Source of the DNA: Heliocidaris tuberculata
Taxonomy: Eukaryota > Echinodermata > Echinoidea > Camarodonta > Echinometridae
Length of the DNA: 64,000 nt
Direction: 5' to 3'
Assembly: GCA_025618425.1 (NCBI GenBank)
Contig: CM046848.1
Span: 32,305,802 to 32,369,801, forward strand
Position numbers and translations under genes: made by a program. A model generated the notes under the pieces. That model made no database searches. It saw only the letters and a list, made by a program, of their open reading frames with translations, and was not told the DNA's origin. This document shows, piece by piece, positions 56,201 through 64,000 of the stretch. The first letter of the stretch is position 1, and each line of letters opens with the position of its first letter.

Positions 56201-56389
56201 TGCAGTGATTGGTACGCAAGAGGCTCGGAAGAGCGCATGCGTAAAATAATCTTTCGGGATAAGAGAATCGGTTTCATCGATGCTTGGGATATGACGCATG
56301 CGCAGTTGGAAGCTGATAATGCGCACCCGACTGGGTCTCATGTTGCCAATATGAACGATCAACTTCTCACCTTTCTAGGCTGTTCTTAA
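50101..56389 (+). CDS. NXPE-like: NXPE family member (neurexophilin-like plus PC-esterase domains), gene 2
   Basis: Coding exons are 50101-50226, 51202-51780, 53287-53459 and 55537-56389, all GT/AG with phases 0, 0, 2, giving 576 residues. Residues 8-22 are a probable signal anchor. Residues about 67-235 form the neurexophilin/Ig-like part (CPGRTPRRFPHFAYPSVQP, CDELELRINARNGR, DGTYNAYFTLKWTG). Residues 236-293 form the Cys-rich link (PWFCEKPAGFNCGDW). Residues about 330-576 are the SGNH/PC-esterase domain with GDSTIRQ (Ser377), FKGGNT and DNAHPTGSH (D553, H556). By eye well over half the residues in the last domain match gene 1. All catalytic motifs are intact. The expected role is a type II secretory-pathway glycan acyltransferase or esterase; the substrate is unknown. 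Confidence 0.87.
51202..51780 (+). CDS. NXPE-like: NXPE-like gene 2, exon 2 (neurexophilin-like domain)
   Basis: The acceptor CTTATCATTCACAG ends at 51201 and the donor ATG|GTAAGT starts at 51781. The exon is 579 bases, phase 0 at both ends, encoding residues 43-235. The frame is open from the first base after the acceptor, 13 codons upstream of the first internal ATG at 51241. Sequence blocks match gene 1 exon 2 throughout (NPKKTYYVCDELELRI, GGELFRAKIF, SSTDGEIVDNGDGTYNAYF). Gene 1 has HPSEAV where this gene has YSSEAT. Confidence 0.9.
51900..53280. repeat. Gene 2 intron 2 repeats
   Basis: A run of about 15 G lies near 51919. Blocks around 52320-52600 (minus orientation), 52720-53000 and 53040-53230 (plus) share CTATCCATAGGTATGAAATTT, TTTGATAGAA.AGACC and a TTTTCGCTT..GTGGC..TTG.TCACT-type phrase, so the intron holds three diverged copies of one sequence, one of them inverted. 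No extra exon was seen. Confidence 0.6.
53287..53459 (+). CDS. NXPE-like: NXPE-like gene 2, exon 3 (Cys-rich linker)
   Basis: The acceptor TTTTTTCCGGACAG ends at 53286 and the donor GT|GTAAGC starts at 53460. It is 173 bases, exactly the length of gene 1 exon 3, with the same 0-to-2 phase. It encodes YCNFTDQSTGSPWFCEKPAGF and CGDWKKHRIDGGKC. Confidence 0.92.
53680..53990 (+). repeat. Minisatellite of TTATGAATAGCGACCC type, then C and G runs
   Basis: Imperfect units such as TTATGAATAGCGACCCTTAT and TTATGAATAGCGGTCC recur about ten times between 53690 and 53912. C runs and a G run follow at about 53928-53962, then GAAA-type simple sequence. It lies in gene 2 intron 3. Confidence 0.75.
54507..54583. 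mobile_element. Miniature hAT-like element (77 bp) with perfect 8-bp target duplication
   Basis: CAGTGGCGTAGCG at the left and TATACCACTG at the right are terminal inverted repeats. CCCTGTTA is duplicated exactly at 54499-54506 and 54584-54591. A C run fills part of the interior. It shares the CAGTGGCGTA start with the element at 21390. Confidence 0.85.
54590..55260 (+). repeat. Diverged minisatellite (CAGTGTG..CACAGAGA type), unit about 120-170 bp
   Basis: Phrases ACAGAGATATTTGCAGTGTG, GTGGTCACAGAGAAGACTT, GAATTTTGT.A.ACAGTGTG and ACACTG.TACACACTGTGAC recur around 54595, 54750, 54920 and 55065. Short frames inside are incidental. It lies in gene 2 intron 3. Confidence 0.7.
55537..56389 (+). 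CDS. NXPE-like: NXPE-like gene 2, last exon (PC-esterase domain)
   Basis: The acceptor TATACATTTACAG ends at 55536. The split codon GT|A joins exon 3 in frame, and TAA is at 56387-56389. It encodes QPEVAGYYEQNNWYPPSCR, LYFLGDSTIRQLHEYY, YPVGKTTWTY, VVSVWAHFES, FYEERVRGIV, FKGGNTRQH, HACCSDWYARG and DNAHPTGSHVANMNDQLL. The frame continues upstream of the acceptor to 55433, but that part has no counterpart in gene 1. All proposed catalytic residues are present. Confidence 0.92.
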
Positions 56390-57044
56390 CATAAAAACGG
56401 AAGAGTCCGGTTATATTTTATCTCCCATGGAAAAACGTAACCCACTGAAATATTTTTCGTTAGGAATTAGGGAATGTCCCCAGTTTATATATTTCTCTGT
56501 AAAGGTCTTCATGGTCTTGTATGTTAACTACAGTATTTTATAGAAAATGTCTAAGTCCATTGTTTACTGGAATTTTTCTTTCTCTCCTCGCAGGGAAACT
56601 ATGTACACTCCTTAAATGTTATACTGATAAGTATATATATACGATTTAAGTCTTTGTATTTGCTCTTTCTTTTTGTAAACAAATGAATTATGTTAATTCA
56701 TCATATGTAATCATAATCTAAAGATAAATGTATACATGCATATCAATCGAGGGTTTAGTTACTACTTGAAAGTAGAAGACATACAATTATATATATATAT
56801 TTTTTTTTTTTTTACTCACTATCCATAATGAAATTCTAAAAAGAAGATCATGTAAGATTGCATCTTTCTATAAGTTACGTAGACTAAAAAAATCCTGCTG
56901 AATAGACATAACTGCTAAATGGCAAAAAACAATAGGGAAAATATCATTTAGAACCAAAAATCATGAAAATTGAGCTAGAAGGAAAAAAAAAACATCATTG
57001 CAAAAGGCATTAAAATGTGTAACATCCCCATCTTTCATCTTCCA

Positions 57045-57075
<31 letters not shown>

Positions 57076-57360
57076 CTCCTCTCCTACCGAAGTCATCACC
57101 TTTTGTTATTTCCAATATAATTATTTATACACATACCAGTGTCACAACTAACTGTTTTGTAGTGTAAGGGGGGGGGGGGGTGGGCTGGGATAGTGTAAAG
57201 TATATATATTTAGTAATTATTTCCATAAACTCAGAGCATTTGTATATTTTTTTCTCTCACAAAGGGGTCTATAAAATACAAGCTGTGCTTTTTAATAGAC
57301 TCCTCTACTTTTGTTTCTTTACTATGTTTAAAATTACCGAAATTATGATAGTATAATTGT
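56390..57360. other. Gene 2 downstream region, no further gene seen
   Basis: AT-rich with T, TA, TC and G runs (near 56780, 56797, 57050 and 57168). No canonical AATAAA was seen close to the stop. Confidence 0.45.
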
Positions 57361-57545
57361 TTATTATATGTAATTACTGTACCTAATTTTTTAATTTTTC
57401 CATTCATGTAAACATTTCTTATCGTAATTTTGTTTGATATCATATGTTATACCAATTTGTATGTATATGTAAACCACTGAAAGACATCATGTGGAAATAA
57501 AAGAAACCTTGAAACCTTGAAACCTTGAAATCCGTTACAAAGTTA
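57361..57545 (+). mobile_element. LINE/SINE 3' end with CTTGAAAC tail
   Basis: GTATATGTAAACCACTGAAA leads to ATGTGGAAATAAAAGAAACC and a tail of ACCTTGAA units at about 57508-57530. The AATAAA plus short tandem tail is the usual LINE/SINE terminus. No protein-coding part is visible. The AATAAA could also serve gene 2, but it is 1.1 kb from the stop. Confidence 0.5.
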
Positions 57546-57957
57546 CAAAGACCTGGTACAATCCCAAATTTCTCACTATTATCTGATTCTTGGAAATGAC
57601 CTTGATCTTTTGGCTGTGCCGTTTCTTATATTGCTGATGGTTCCACCGGGTCAACAGAATCCACTGACAAAACTACACAATATTAAATTATACAACATTT
57701 TACATAACATTACAGAAGCACACACAAAAAGTCATCACATTTTATTTTTATTTTTTATTTTTTTTAAATTTATTTATTTTTATTTATATTTTTTTTTGGG
57801 GGGGGGATATTGATCTTGGACAAATCTTGGACAAAAAAATAGAAAAAATGGTTCCGGACCCCCCTGGGCACGCCCCTAACTTTATATTTCATTAAATTAA
57901 AGACATCGTATAATATCCACATGACCAATATGCCAATATCAGTTCCCAATTATGATA

Positions 57958-58260
57958 TATTCAAGATTCAAGATTCAAGATTCAAGCTTCAAGATTCAAG
58001 ATTTATTGTTCATATATAATACAGAAATATGCTTTCCATTGGTGTTACATGCAATATGTGAAACATATAGACAAAACATGGTATCGTGTGCTGAGAGCCA
58101 AAAGGGCGATAACACTATATGAACAAAAGGCTCTCGGGCTGTCAGCACACAACATCAGAAGATAATAATGGATAAAAAGACACTGTAAATATTTATTTAT
58201 TTATTTGTTTATTTATTTATTTATTTATTTATTAATTAATTTATTTATTTATTCTGTATT
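57958..58260 (-). mobile_element. LINE/SINE 3' end, minus strand, with AATCTTG tail
   Basis: ATTCAAGATTCAAGATTCAAG at 57960-58002 followed by ATTTATTG reads on the minus strand as CAATAAAT plus a tandem tail. Inside is a hairpin from GTGTGCTGAGAGCC (58085) to GGCTCTCGGGCTGTCAGCAC (58131). An ATTT microsatellite follows at 58188-58255. Confidence 0.55.
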
Positions 58261-58894
58261 CTTTATACAGGGTAGTCTCTTCAGTACATAAAAACTGCTT
58301 TGCAGGAGAGCCCTGGGTCACATCATGAATGCATTAATTTATGGATATAAATATGAAACTGGAATATAGTTAGATGCTCCGATGCTACTATACTACGATG
58401 CTCCGGTTAATTCTATGGTATAAATTCCACTTTCTGCCTTTGGAATACCCCTTTTCTGCGCTGGATTTAGTGAACTTAACTTCACTCATCGTTTGTCTAT
58501 ATTTGGACTGATCAAAGCATGATCATAGTTTATTTATTTGGATCAGCTGGTTAAAGTTCATTCATCTGCACACTCCTCACTGGACAATACCAAAGACATT
58601 CTTTTTATTCAACTCCTGCACTCAGCATTCATCTTTTGTTCTCCACTACACCAGGCAAGGCACTCTACACGTGTTCTGCATTCTTCATTTCTTCACTCCC
58701 TTATATTTGTTTTTGTTGCCTGGATACAAACCATCCAATGACATGAATTTACTGGGCACATGGTTTTTCAGCTCTTCACTTAGTAGGAAGTTTTCATCTG
58801 GAGAACACGTTATTTTCTACTGAGTCACAAGCTCACAACCAAGGACTACCAACATTTGGACATCGCATCTTCATTTTTACTCCATTTTATCTGG

Positions 58895-59116
58895 CAAGCA
58901 GCAGATTCGACTTTTATTTTATCTACAGCGATCCACTTTCTTTTTGCTTGTGCTGGTCACGGGGCCAGTGCAGTATATGTAAATAGAGCTCTTTCGCGAT
59001 CGCGAATATTCAGGTTTTTGTGGTTTCGCCAACTCTTGCCTCTTGCATTATTGGATTCACTGACTGCACAAGAAGGAACATCATTGGTGAGTAGGGAAAC
59101 ATAACTATTTCCTACA
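58895..59116 (+). repeat. 5' LTR (3' part) and primer-binding site
   Basis: It shares 184 bases with 62604-62784, including the 14-bp palindrome TTCGCGATCGCGAA (58993-59006). The LTR end ..CCTACA is followed at 59117 by TTGGTGACCCCGACGTGATC, a typical position and form for a tRNA primer-binding site. The upstream limit is not defined because the other LTR is truncated there. Confidence 0.7.
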
Positions 59117-59165
59117 TTGGTGACCCCGACGTGATCGTCGTTCCTTCATTTTCTATCTTCAGTGT

Positions 59166-59960
59166 ATGGTTACCATTCAACGACTCCATAGTTTCTTGAT
59201 CTGCATATATGGATTCTTTTTTCACATCACGATGCCGGAAGGAGAGGAGCCGTCCCCCGCTGATCCTATATGTGCATCTAGTCCTCCTACAGTAGTAGCT
59301 GGAGCAGTCAGCCCCAAACTTACCCCCTTTTTGGCCCAGTTTTTGACGCGAGGTATCACTGCTGAGGACACGAAATTCGCGTATGTCATAGGCTCTTTGC
59401 AGCCAGAGGTAGCTCAGGAGGTCCGGGAAGTTCTGTTTCAGAGCAACATAGACTTCATCAGCTGTTAATTTCTGAGGAATTGGGAGACCGCAAGCCCACC
59501 AGTTTTTGAGAAGGATGTGGCAGCTTTTGGGCGACACAACACTAGATGACAACATCCTCAAACAACCTTTTCTACAGCGTCTCCCACGTAATGCCCAGCT
59601 CATACTAGCTTCGACCAGTGACTCTGTATCTATTGAACATCTTGCCAGCATAGCAGATAAGATAGTCGAGGTAGCTTCGCCATAATCTTCACTTGTAGCT
59701 GCTACCCAGTCTGCTCCCACCACCAACACTGATGAGGTTCAGCGTTTGTCGGTACAGGTCGCACAGCTTACCGTTCAAGTGCAAGCGTTGACTTCTTCAC
59801 GACAAGATCGGCGTAGTCGCAGTAGCCGTAGAGATGACACTTCTTCAGGTCGAAGCCCTTCCCAGTCAGAGTCCACGCCGACAGCAGCAGCACGCTAGCA
59901 GTGAATGCTGGTACCATTGGAGATATGGCGACAAGGCACGCAAGTGTGTGAGTCCCTGTT
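59166..59960 (+). pseudogene. Gypsy gag remnant with zinc knuckle
   Basis: The likely start ATG is at 59232 (MPEGEEPSPA). The frame has a KLTPF block followed directly by QFLTRGITAEDTKFAYVIGS and LQPEVAQEVREVL. The usual intervening W-containing stretch appears deleted. A stop at 59466 is followed, in other frames, by LISEELGDRKPT, LPRNAQLILASTSDSVSIEH and an RSRSSRRDDTSSGR basic stretch. CWYHWRYGDKARKCVSPC (59906-59959) matches the mag-type CxxH..C..C zinc knuckle. Several stops and frame changes make it non-functional. Confidence 0.75.
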
Positions 59961-60460
59961 CAGTGAGCCGCCGACACCCTTCGGGAAACGAGGCAGTCAG
60001 GGAATAGGGGCGATTACTTCCTTTGGCACTCAACACCCTAGTCGCCTTTTCTTCATTTATGACAAGGTCAGCAGCACGAAATTTCTAGTTGACACAGGGG
60101 CAGAAGTCAGTGTAATCCCACCAACAACCCAAGATAGACGACAGCGTTCCAAGTTGAACATTCTTCTCCAGGCTGTTAACAAGTCTCCAATCATTACCTT
60201 TTGGGAACGCTCATTCACTTTAGACCTCAGACTACACAGAACATTTCGCTGGATTTTTGTCATTGCAGATATCCAGACACCTATCATCGGAGCAGATCTT
60301 TTAGATGAATTTTGTCTCCTTGTTGACATCAAACACAGGAAATTACTGGATTCAACTACCAATCTCTCCATCACAGTTATTTATGCTCCTCCTAATGTCT
60401 GCACAGTCATTCCTATGTTCGCTACCCCGTCTGGCAGTGAGAGATACAACCCATCTTGAG
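59960..60460 (+). pseudogene. Gypsy aspartic protease remnant
   Basis: The frame 59905-60459 has FLVDTGAEVSVIPP with the catalytic DTGA at 60091-60102, WIFVIADIQTPIIGADLL (the C-terminal IIGxDLL flap-end block) and [12 protein letters not shown]. The domain reads intact, but the junction to RT is shifted: the linker [18 protein letters not shown] lies in a different frame starting at 60456. Confidence 0.85.
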
Positions 60461-61560
60461 AGATTATCCAGAGATCACTCGCCCAGACTATCATCCCAAG
60501 GCAGTGAAACATTCTGTTACCATATTGAGACTACAGGAGCACCTGTTTTCTGTCGACCTCGTCGTTTGGCTGCAGACCGGCAAGCCATCGCCCGCTCTGA
60601 ATTCCAGCACATGCAAAATTTGGGTATCATTCGTCCTTCCAGTAGCAACTGGGCTTCACCTCTCCATATGGTACCCAAGTCGACACCAGGTGACTGTCGC
60701 CCTTGTGGAGATTACCGTGCCCTTAACACCCACACTGTGCCTGATCGTTATCCAGTACCACACATTCAAGATTTCTCAGCAACTCTAAGTGGCAAGACAA
60801 TATTCTCCAAAATCGACCTAGTCAAGGCATACCACCAGATACCAGTGGAACCAGCAGACATTCCAAAAACTGCTATCACAACACCCTTTGGCCTGTACGA
60901 GTTTGTGCGCATGTCATATGGCCTCAGGAACGTAGCACAAACTTTTCAGCGACTGATGGCTGAGATCGTGAGAGGACTTCCTTCCGTCTTTGTATACAAT
61001 GATGACGTTTTGGTTGCCAGTTCATCAGTAGACGAACACGAACGTCACCTTTGTCTCCTCTTTGACCGATTTCGAGACTATGGCATTGTCATCAATCCTG
61101 CTAAGTGTCAATTCGGAGTGTCATCACTCACCTTCTTAGGACACACAGTGGATGCACTTGGAATACGCCCTCTCGAGGAGATCGTCACCAAGATCCGAGA
61201 ATTCAAGGCCCCTACATCACTACGCAAACTGAGGGAATTCCTTGGCCTCGTCAACTTCTATAGATGTTTTATCCCTCATTTCGCGGACCTACTCCAACCT
61301 TTGACCGACATTCTGAGAAACCAGACACGCAAGAACCAGCCAATTACACTTGATGACACAGCTTGTGCTGCATTTGACAAGGTGAAAGAGTTACTGGCTG
61401 ATTCTACCCTTCTAGTTCATCAGAAACTTGATGCACCATTATCTTTGATTGTCGACGCCTCCGATGTTGGTGTAGGTGGAGTAGTGCAACAACACATCAA
61501 CAACCAGTGGCAACCTCTAGCGTTTTTGTTTGGTTTTTTCGAAACGCTTGCAACCATCCG
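60456..61560 (+). pseudogene. Gypsy reverse transcriptase and start of RNase H
   Basis: The frame 60305-61702 carries [75 protein letters not shown] (first catalytic Asp), [20 protein letters not shown] and [11 protein letters not shown] (YNDD box at 60995-61006, where most relatives have YIDD). Thumb and connection blocks follow ([21 protein letters not shown]). RNase H begins with [15 protein letters not shown] frameshift near 61540 moves the reading to the frame of the integrase. Confidence 0.9.
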
Positions 61561-62579
61561 AGATGAAATACAGTACATTTTCACGGGAACTCTCGGCTGC
61601 ATATCTTGGTGTGAAGCACTTTCGTCATATCTTAGGAGGTCGCCATTTCACTATCTTCACCGACCACAAGCCTTTGGTCTATTCACTGCACTCCAAGCCT
61701 GATCGTCACTCACCTCGTGACATTCGACACCTAGACTACATTTCACAGTTCACCAGTGACATTCAGCACCTGAAGGGAGCGAACAACTCAGCAGCAGATG
61801 CTTTATCCCGTCTCTATGACAACAGTCTTCACGCATCATTGAACACTGACCTTGAGCAGATTGCCCTCGACCAAGAAGACGATGAGGATCGGAATGACAT
61901 ACGTCAGCTTCCATCACTGTCATTCAAGCATGTTCCTCTTCCTTCTTCTAACAGTCAGATATGGTGTGATACCTCAACAGGACATGAGCGCCCTTTCGTC
62001 TCAGCGCAGCATCGTCGTGCTGTCTTCGACAGTCTACACGACATGTCACACCCTGGTATTGCAGCATCTAAGAAACTGATCAGTTCTCGATTTGTATGGC
62101 CTGGCACGAATAAGGACATTGGCCAATGGGCTTGCTGCTGCATCCCTTGTCAGAAGGCTAAGGTCCACCGACACGTGAAGGCACCGTTAGGTACTTTTTC
62201 CTCACCTGACTCAAGATTTGATCATATTCATATTGATCTAGTTGGACCCCTTCCTCCTTCTTCAGGTTTCACCTACTTGTTGACATGCATTGACCGTTTT
62301 AGTAGGTGGGCAGACGCCATCCCCATTCAGAACATCACAGCTAAGACAGTCGCCAAAGCTCTTGTCCATAACTGGATCTCTCGTTATGGTGTTTCCTCTA
62401 CAATCACTACAGACAGAGGAAGCCAATTTGAGTCCAACCTCTTCTCTCAGTTGACCACACTTTTAGAATCCAGCCGCACTCGAACAACAGCTTATCATCC
62501 TTCATCCAATGGCGTAGTTGAACATTTTCATCGCCAGTTGAAAGCTGCATTGAAAGCCCATGGAGACGCAGACAAGTAA
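61540..62579 (+). pseudogene. Gypsy RNase H C-terminus and integrase, truncated
   Basis: The 349-codon frame 61530-62579 opens with [34 protein letters not shown] and ANNSAADALSRL, which are RNase H and tether. The integrase HHCC finger is HDMSHPGIAASKKLIS with CCCIPCQ. The DDE core is complete: HIDLVGPLP, TTDRGSQFE and NGVVEHFHRQLK. The frame ends at TAA (62577), where relatives usually have a Trp codon, and resumes as SEYLPVVL before the deletion junction near 62604. The C-terminal domain is missing. Confidence 0.9.
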
Positions 62580-62603
62580 TCTGAATACCTCCCTGTAGTT
62601 CTT

Positions 62604-62784
62604 CAAGCAGCAGATTTGACCTTTATTTTATCTACAGCGATCCACTTTCTTTTTCCTTGTGCTGGCCACGGGGCCAGTGCAATATAATATAGAGCTCTTT
62701 CGCGATCGCGAATATTCAGGATTTGGGGGTTTCGCCAACTCTTGCCTCTTGCATTATTGGATTCACTGACTGCACAAGAAGGAA
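62604..62784 (+). repeat. 3' LTR fragment
   Basis: Matches 58895-59078, including CTACAGCGATCCACTTTCTT, the GGGGCCAGTGCA block, GAGCTCTTTCGCGATCGCGA and TGCACAAGAAGGAA. Both ends of the LTR are missing relative to the 5' copy. 62785-63477 holds no recognised feature. Confidence 0.85.
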
Positions 62785-63477
62785 AAATTATACTTTATAT
62801 TTTATGAATACTGCGACCGAGCGGTATATTCTTATATCTGTTTTGCATTTTTAACCTCCAAAACGCAATTTCTTATGCAATTTACCCAGTAAAATTTGCA
62901 ATTGAGCACTGAGTATATATATCATTAATCATCATTATCATTGATTTATGGCACTGCAAGTATAAGACTTTACATATTGTTTCTAAATCTTATCTTTTAA
63001 GAACAATTTGAAAATTCGAAGAGAAGGAGTGGATTGTTAAATCCATTTAAATCGCGAACATGCTTGTCTACTGATGAAATCGAATTCCCAAAATGTTCTC
63101 GATCCGAAGCTCCCGTGAATTTGAATGCTCATTGGGTAAAATTCTAATTTGAATGCTTATTCTATCAAAATGCATGATGAAAGTATGCGATCGCTTGCCC
63201 TAAAATCAAATTGAATGCTCATTTTAGGCAGTTGAATGTCGATCTCGATGAACATTCAATTCAAATGAAATCCAGCGACTGTGCATCAATTTAGCTGCTG
63301 TTTAAATGAATTTGAAAAAGAAAACCTATATTACAACCTCTTTCTTTTTTGTTGAACAGAGAACTAGATCAGACCGTTGTGGGGTTGGGATTATATTTTG
63401 TGGAATTGTGGGTTGGTTTGGTCTATCAGGAAGGTCGGCTTAGATAGTGTAATCTTCTATTAGTGATTTGGTAGAAA

Positions 63478-64000
63478 GTTCAGTTCAGTTCAGTTTTATT
63501 TAACCAATCATAAAACAGACAAATAACAATAAATTATTGATACAAAACATACAATACAATGAAAGGTTTGGACCCCTGAGAAGCAGAGCTTGTAGTTGGG
63601 GCCCAACAAAATACAAATGAAATAAAGTAATATAATACATTTACATAATGTGGTACATGAAGTTCAAGATATTGTCGTGCCTCCATATATCTGCCCTGCT
63701 CCATTATAGCTTTACTCCCGTTTAGGACATGGAGTATGGTCTGTTTGTTATCGCATAGTTTACAATTTGGGGATAATTTCTTCCCCATCTTTGTAAGTTC
63801 TTTGTTGAGTTTAAACAAAGAAGGTTTATTTTTGTTTTGGTAATGTATAGTAATACCCCTTCCTTCTGCAAAAGTTTGGCACATAATTATGTTAGATGGG
63901 TTGAAATCTACCCGACCTACAAGCCCCTTTGGGGGCCCGTTGGCGTCGTTCGAGCTGACAAGCATTTTGTGAATGACATGGATGGTCTAAGTAACTAAGT
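63478..64000 (-). mobile_element. Non-LTR retrotransposon 3' part, minus strand, runs off the window
   Basis: The minus-strand frame 63534-63965 contains SPNCKLCDNKQTILHVLNGS, then MEQGRYMEARQYLELHV. This CxxC...H...C-like plus QGRY pattern is the zinc-finger region that follows RT in R2/RTE-type LINEs (the last Cys is a Ser here). A TTCAGTTCAGTTCAG stretch at 63480-63495 is the tandem tail in reverse. The upstream RT lies outside the window. The distal part near 63890-63960 resembles a block near 27560-27620. Confidence 0.75.

Larger units (their letters stand above)
58360..62784 (+). mobile_element. Decayed Ty3/Gypsy (mag-lineage) LTR retrotransposon
   Basis: Gag, protease, RT, RNase H and integrase occur in canonical Ty3/Gypsy order on the plus strand. 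A direct repeat (58895-59078 and 62604-62784) represents the two LTRs. The 5' LTR probably ends CTACA at 59116, just before a primer-binding-like TTGGTGACCCCGACGTG. The start of the 5' LTR is uncertain. The integrase frame is cut off and joined to the middle of the 3' LTR at about 62604, so the end of pol and the start of the 3' LTR are deleted, and the 3' LTR also lacks its last ~38 bases. Motif order and the CWYH zinc knuckle resemble mag/SURL elements of echinoderms. Confidence 0.85.

Overview
The window looks like nuclear DNA of a marine invertebrate deuterostome, most likely an echinoderm. It is AT-rich, has spliced genes with consensus GT/AG introns, and is packed with decayed transposable elements, minisatellites, foldback elements and long homopolymer G/C runs. 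A mag-lineage Ty3/Gypsy element (the lineage of sea-urchin SURL elements) and a local NXPE-family gene pair fit that assignment. The species cannot be fixed from the sequence alone.

Two host genes can be supported. Both are plus-strand, four-coding-exon paralogues of the NXPE family (neurexophilin-like domain plus PC-esterase/SGNH domain): gene 1 (21974-29791, 597 residues predicted) and gene 2 (50101-56389, 576 residues predicted). They share the same exon layout, the same intron phases (0, 0, 2), an N-terminal signal-anchor segment, a splice acceptor just upstream of the ATG, and intact GDS and DxxH catalytic motifs. They look like a dispersed tandem duplication of genes for Golgi-type, lumen-facing glycan-modifying enzymes. 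About 20 kb of repeat-rich DNA separates them.

Layout. 1-3.6 kb: a ~155-bp diverged tandem repeat interrupted by a 5'-truncated LINE. 4-15.8 kb: DNA-transposon remnants, including a 1.25-kb element with a perfect 9-bp target duplication (10116-11365), a near-perfect 263-bp palindrome (11406-11668) and two inverted C-rich/G-rich minisatellites (11.95-12.36 and 15.84-16.18 kb). 16.2-20.9 kb: a nested pair of Jockey-superfamily LINEs, one inserted in the other's RT gene. 21-30 kb: gene 1, whose introns hold several foldback elements. 30-48 kb: no gene, only MITEs, tandem arrays and an A-B-A'-B' arrangement of split direct repeats (34921-40333) resembling DIRS/Ngaro-type elements. 48.8-56.4 kb: a LINE fragment and gene 2. 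57.3-64 kb: LINE tails, a decayed Ty3/Gypsy element (about 58.9-62.8 kb) and a minus-strand LINE fragment running off the window.

Every retroelement coding region is broken by frameshifts, stops or deletions. Only the two NXPE genes appear intact. No tRNA, rRNA or CRISPR array was seen.
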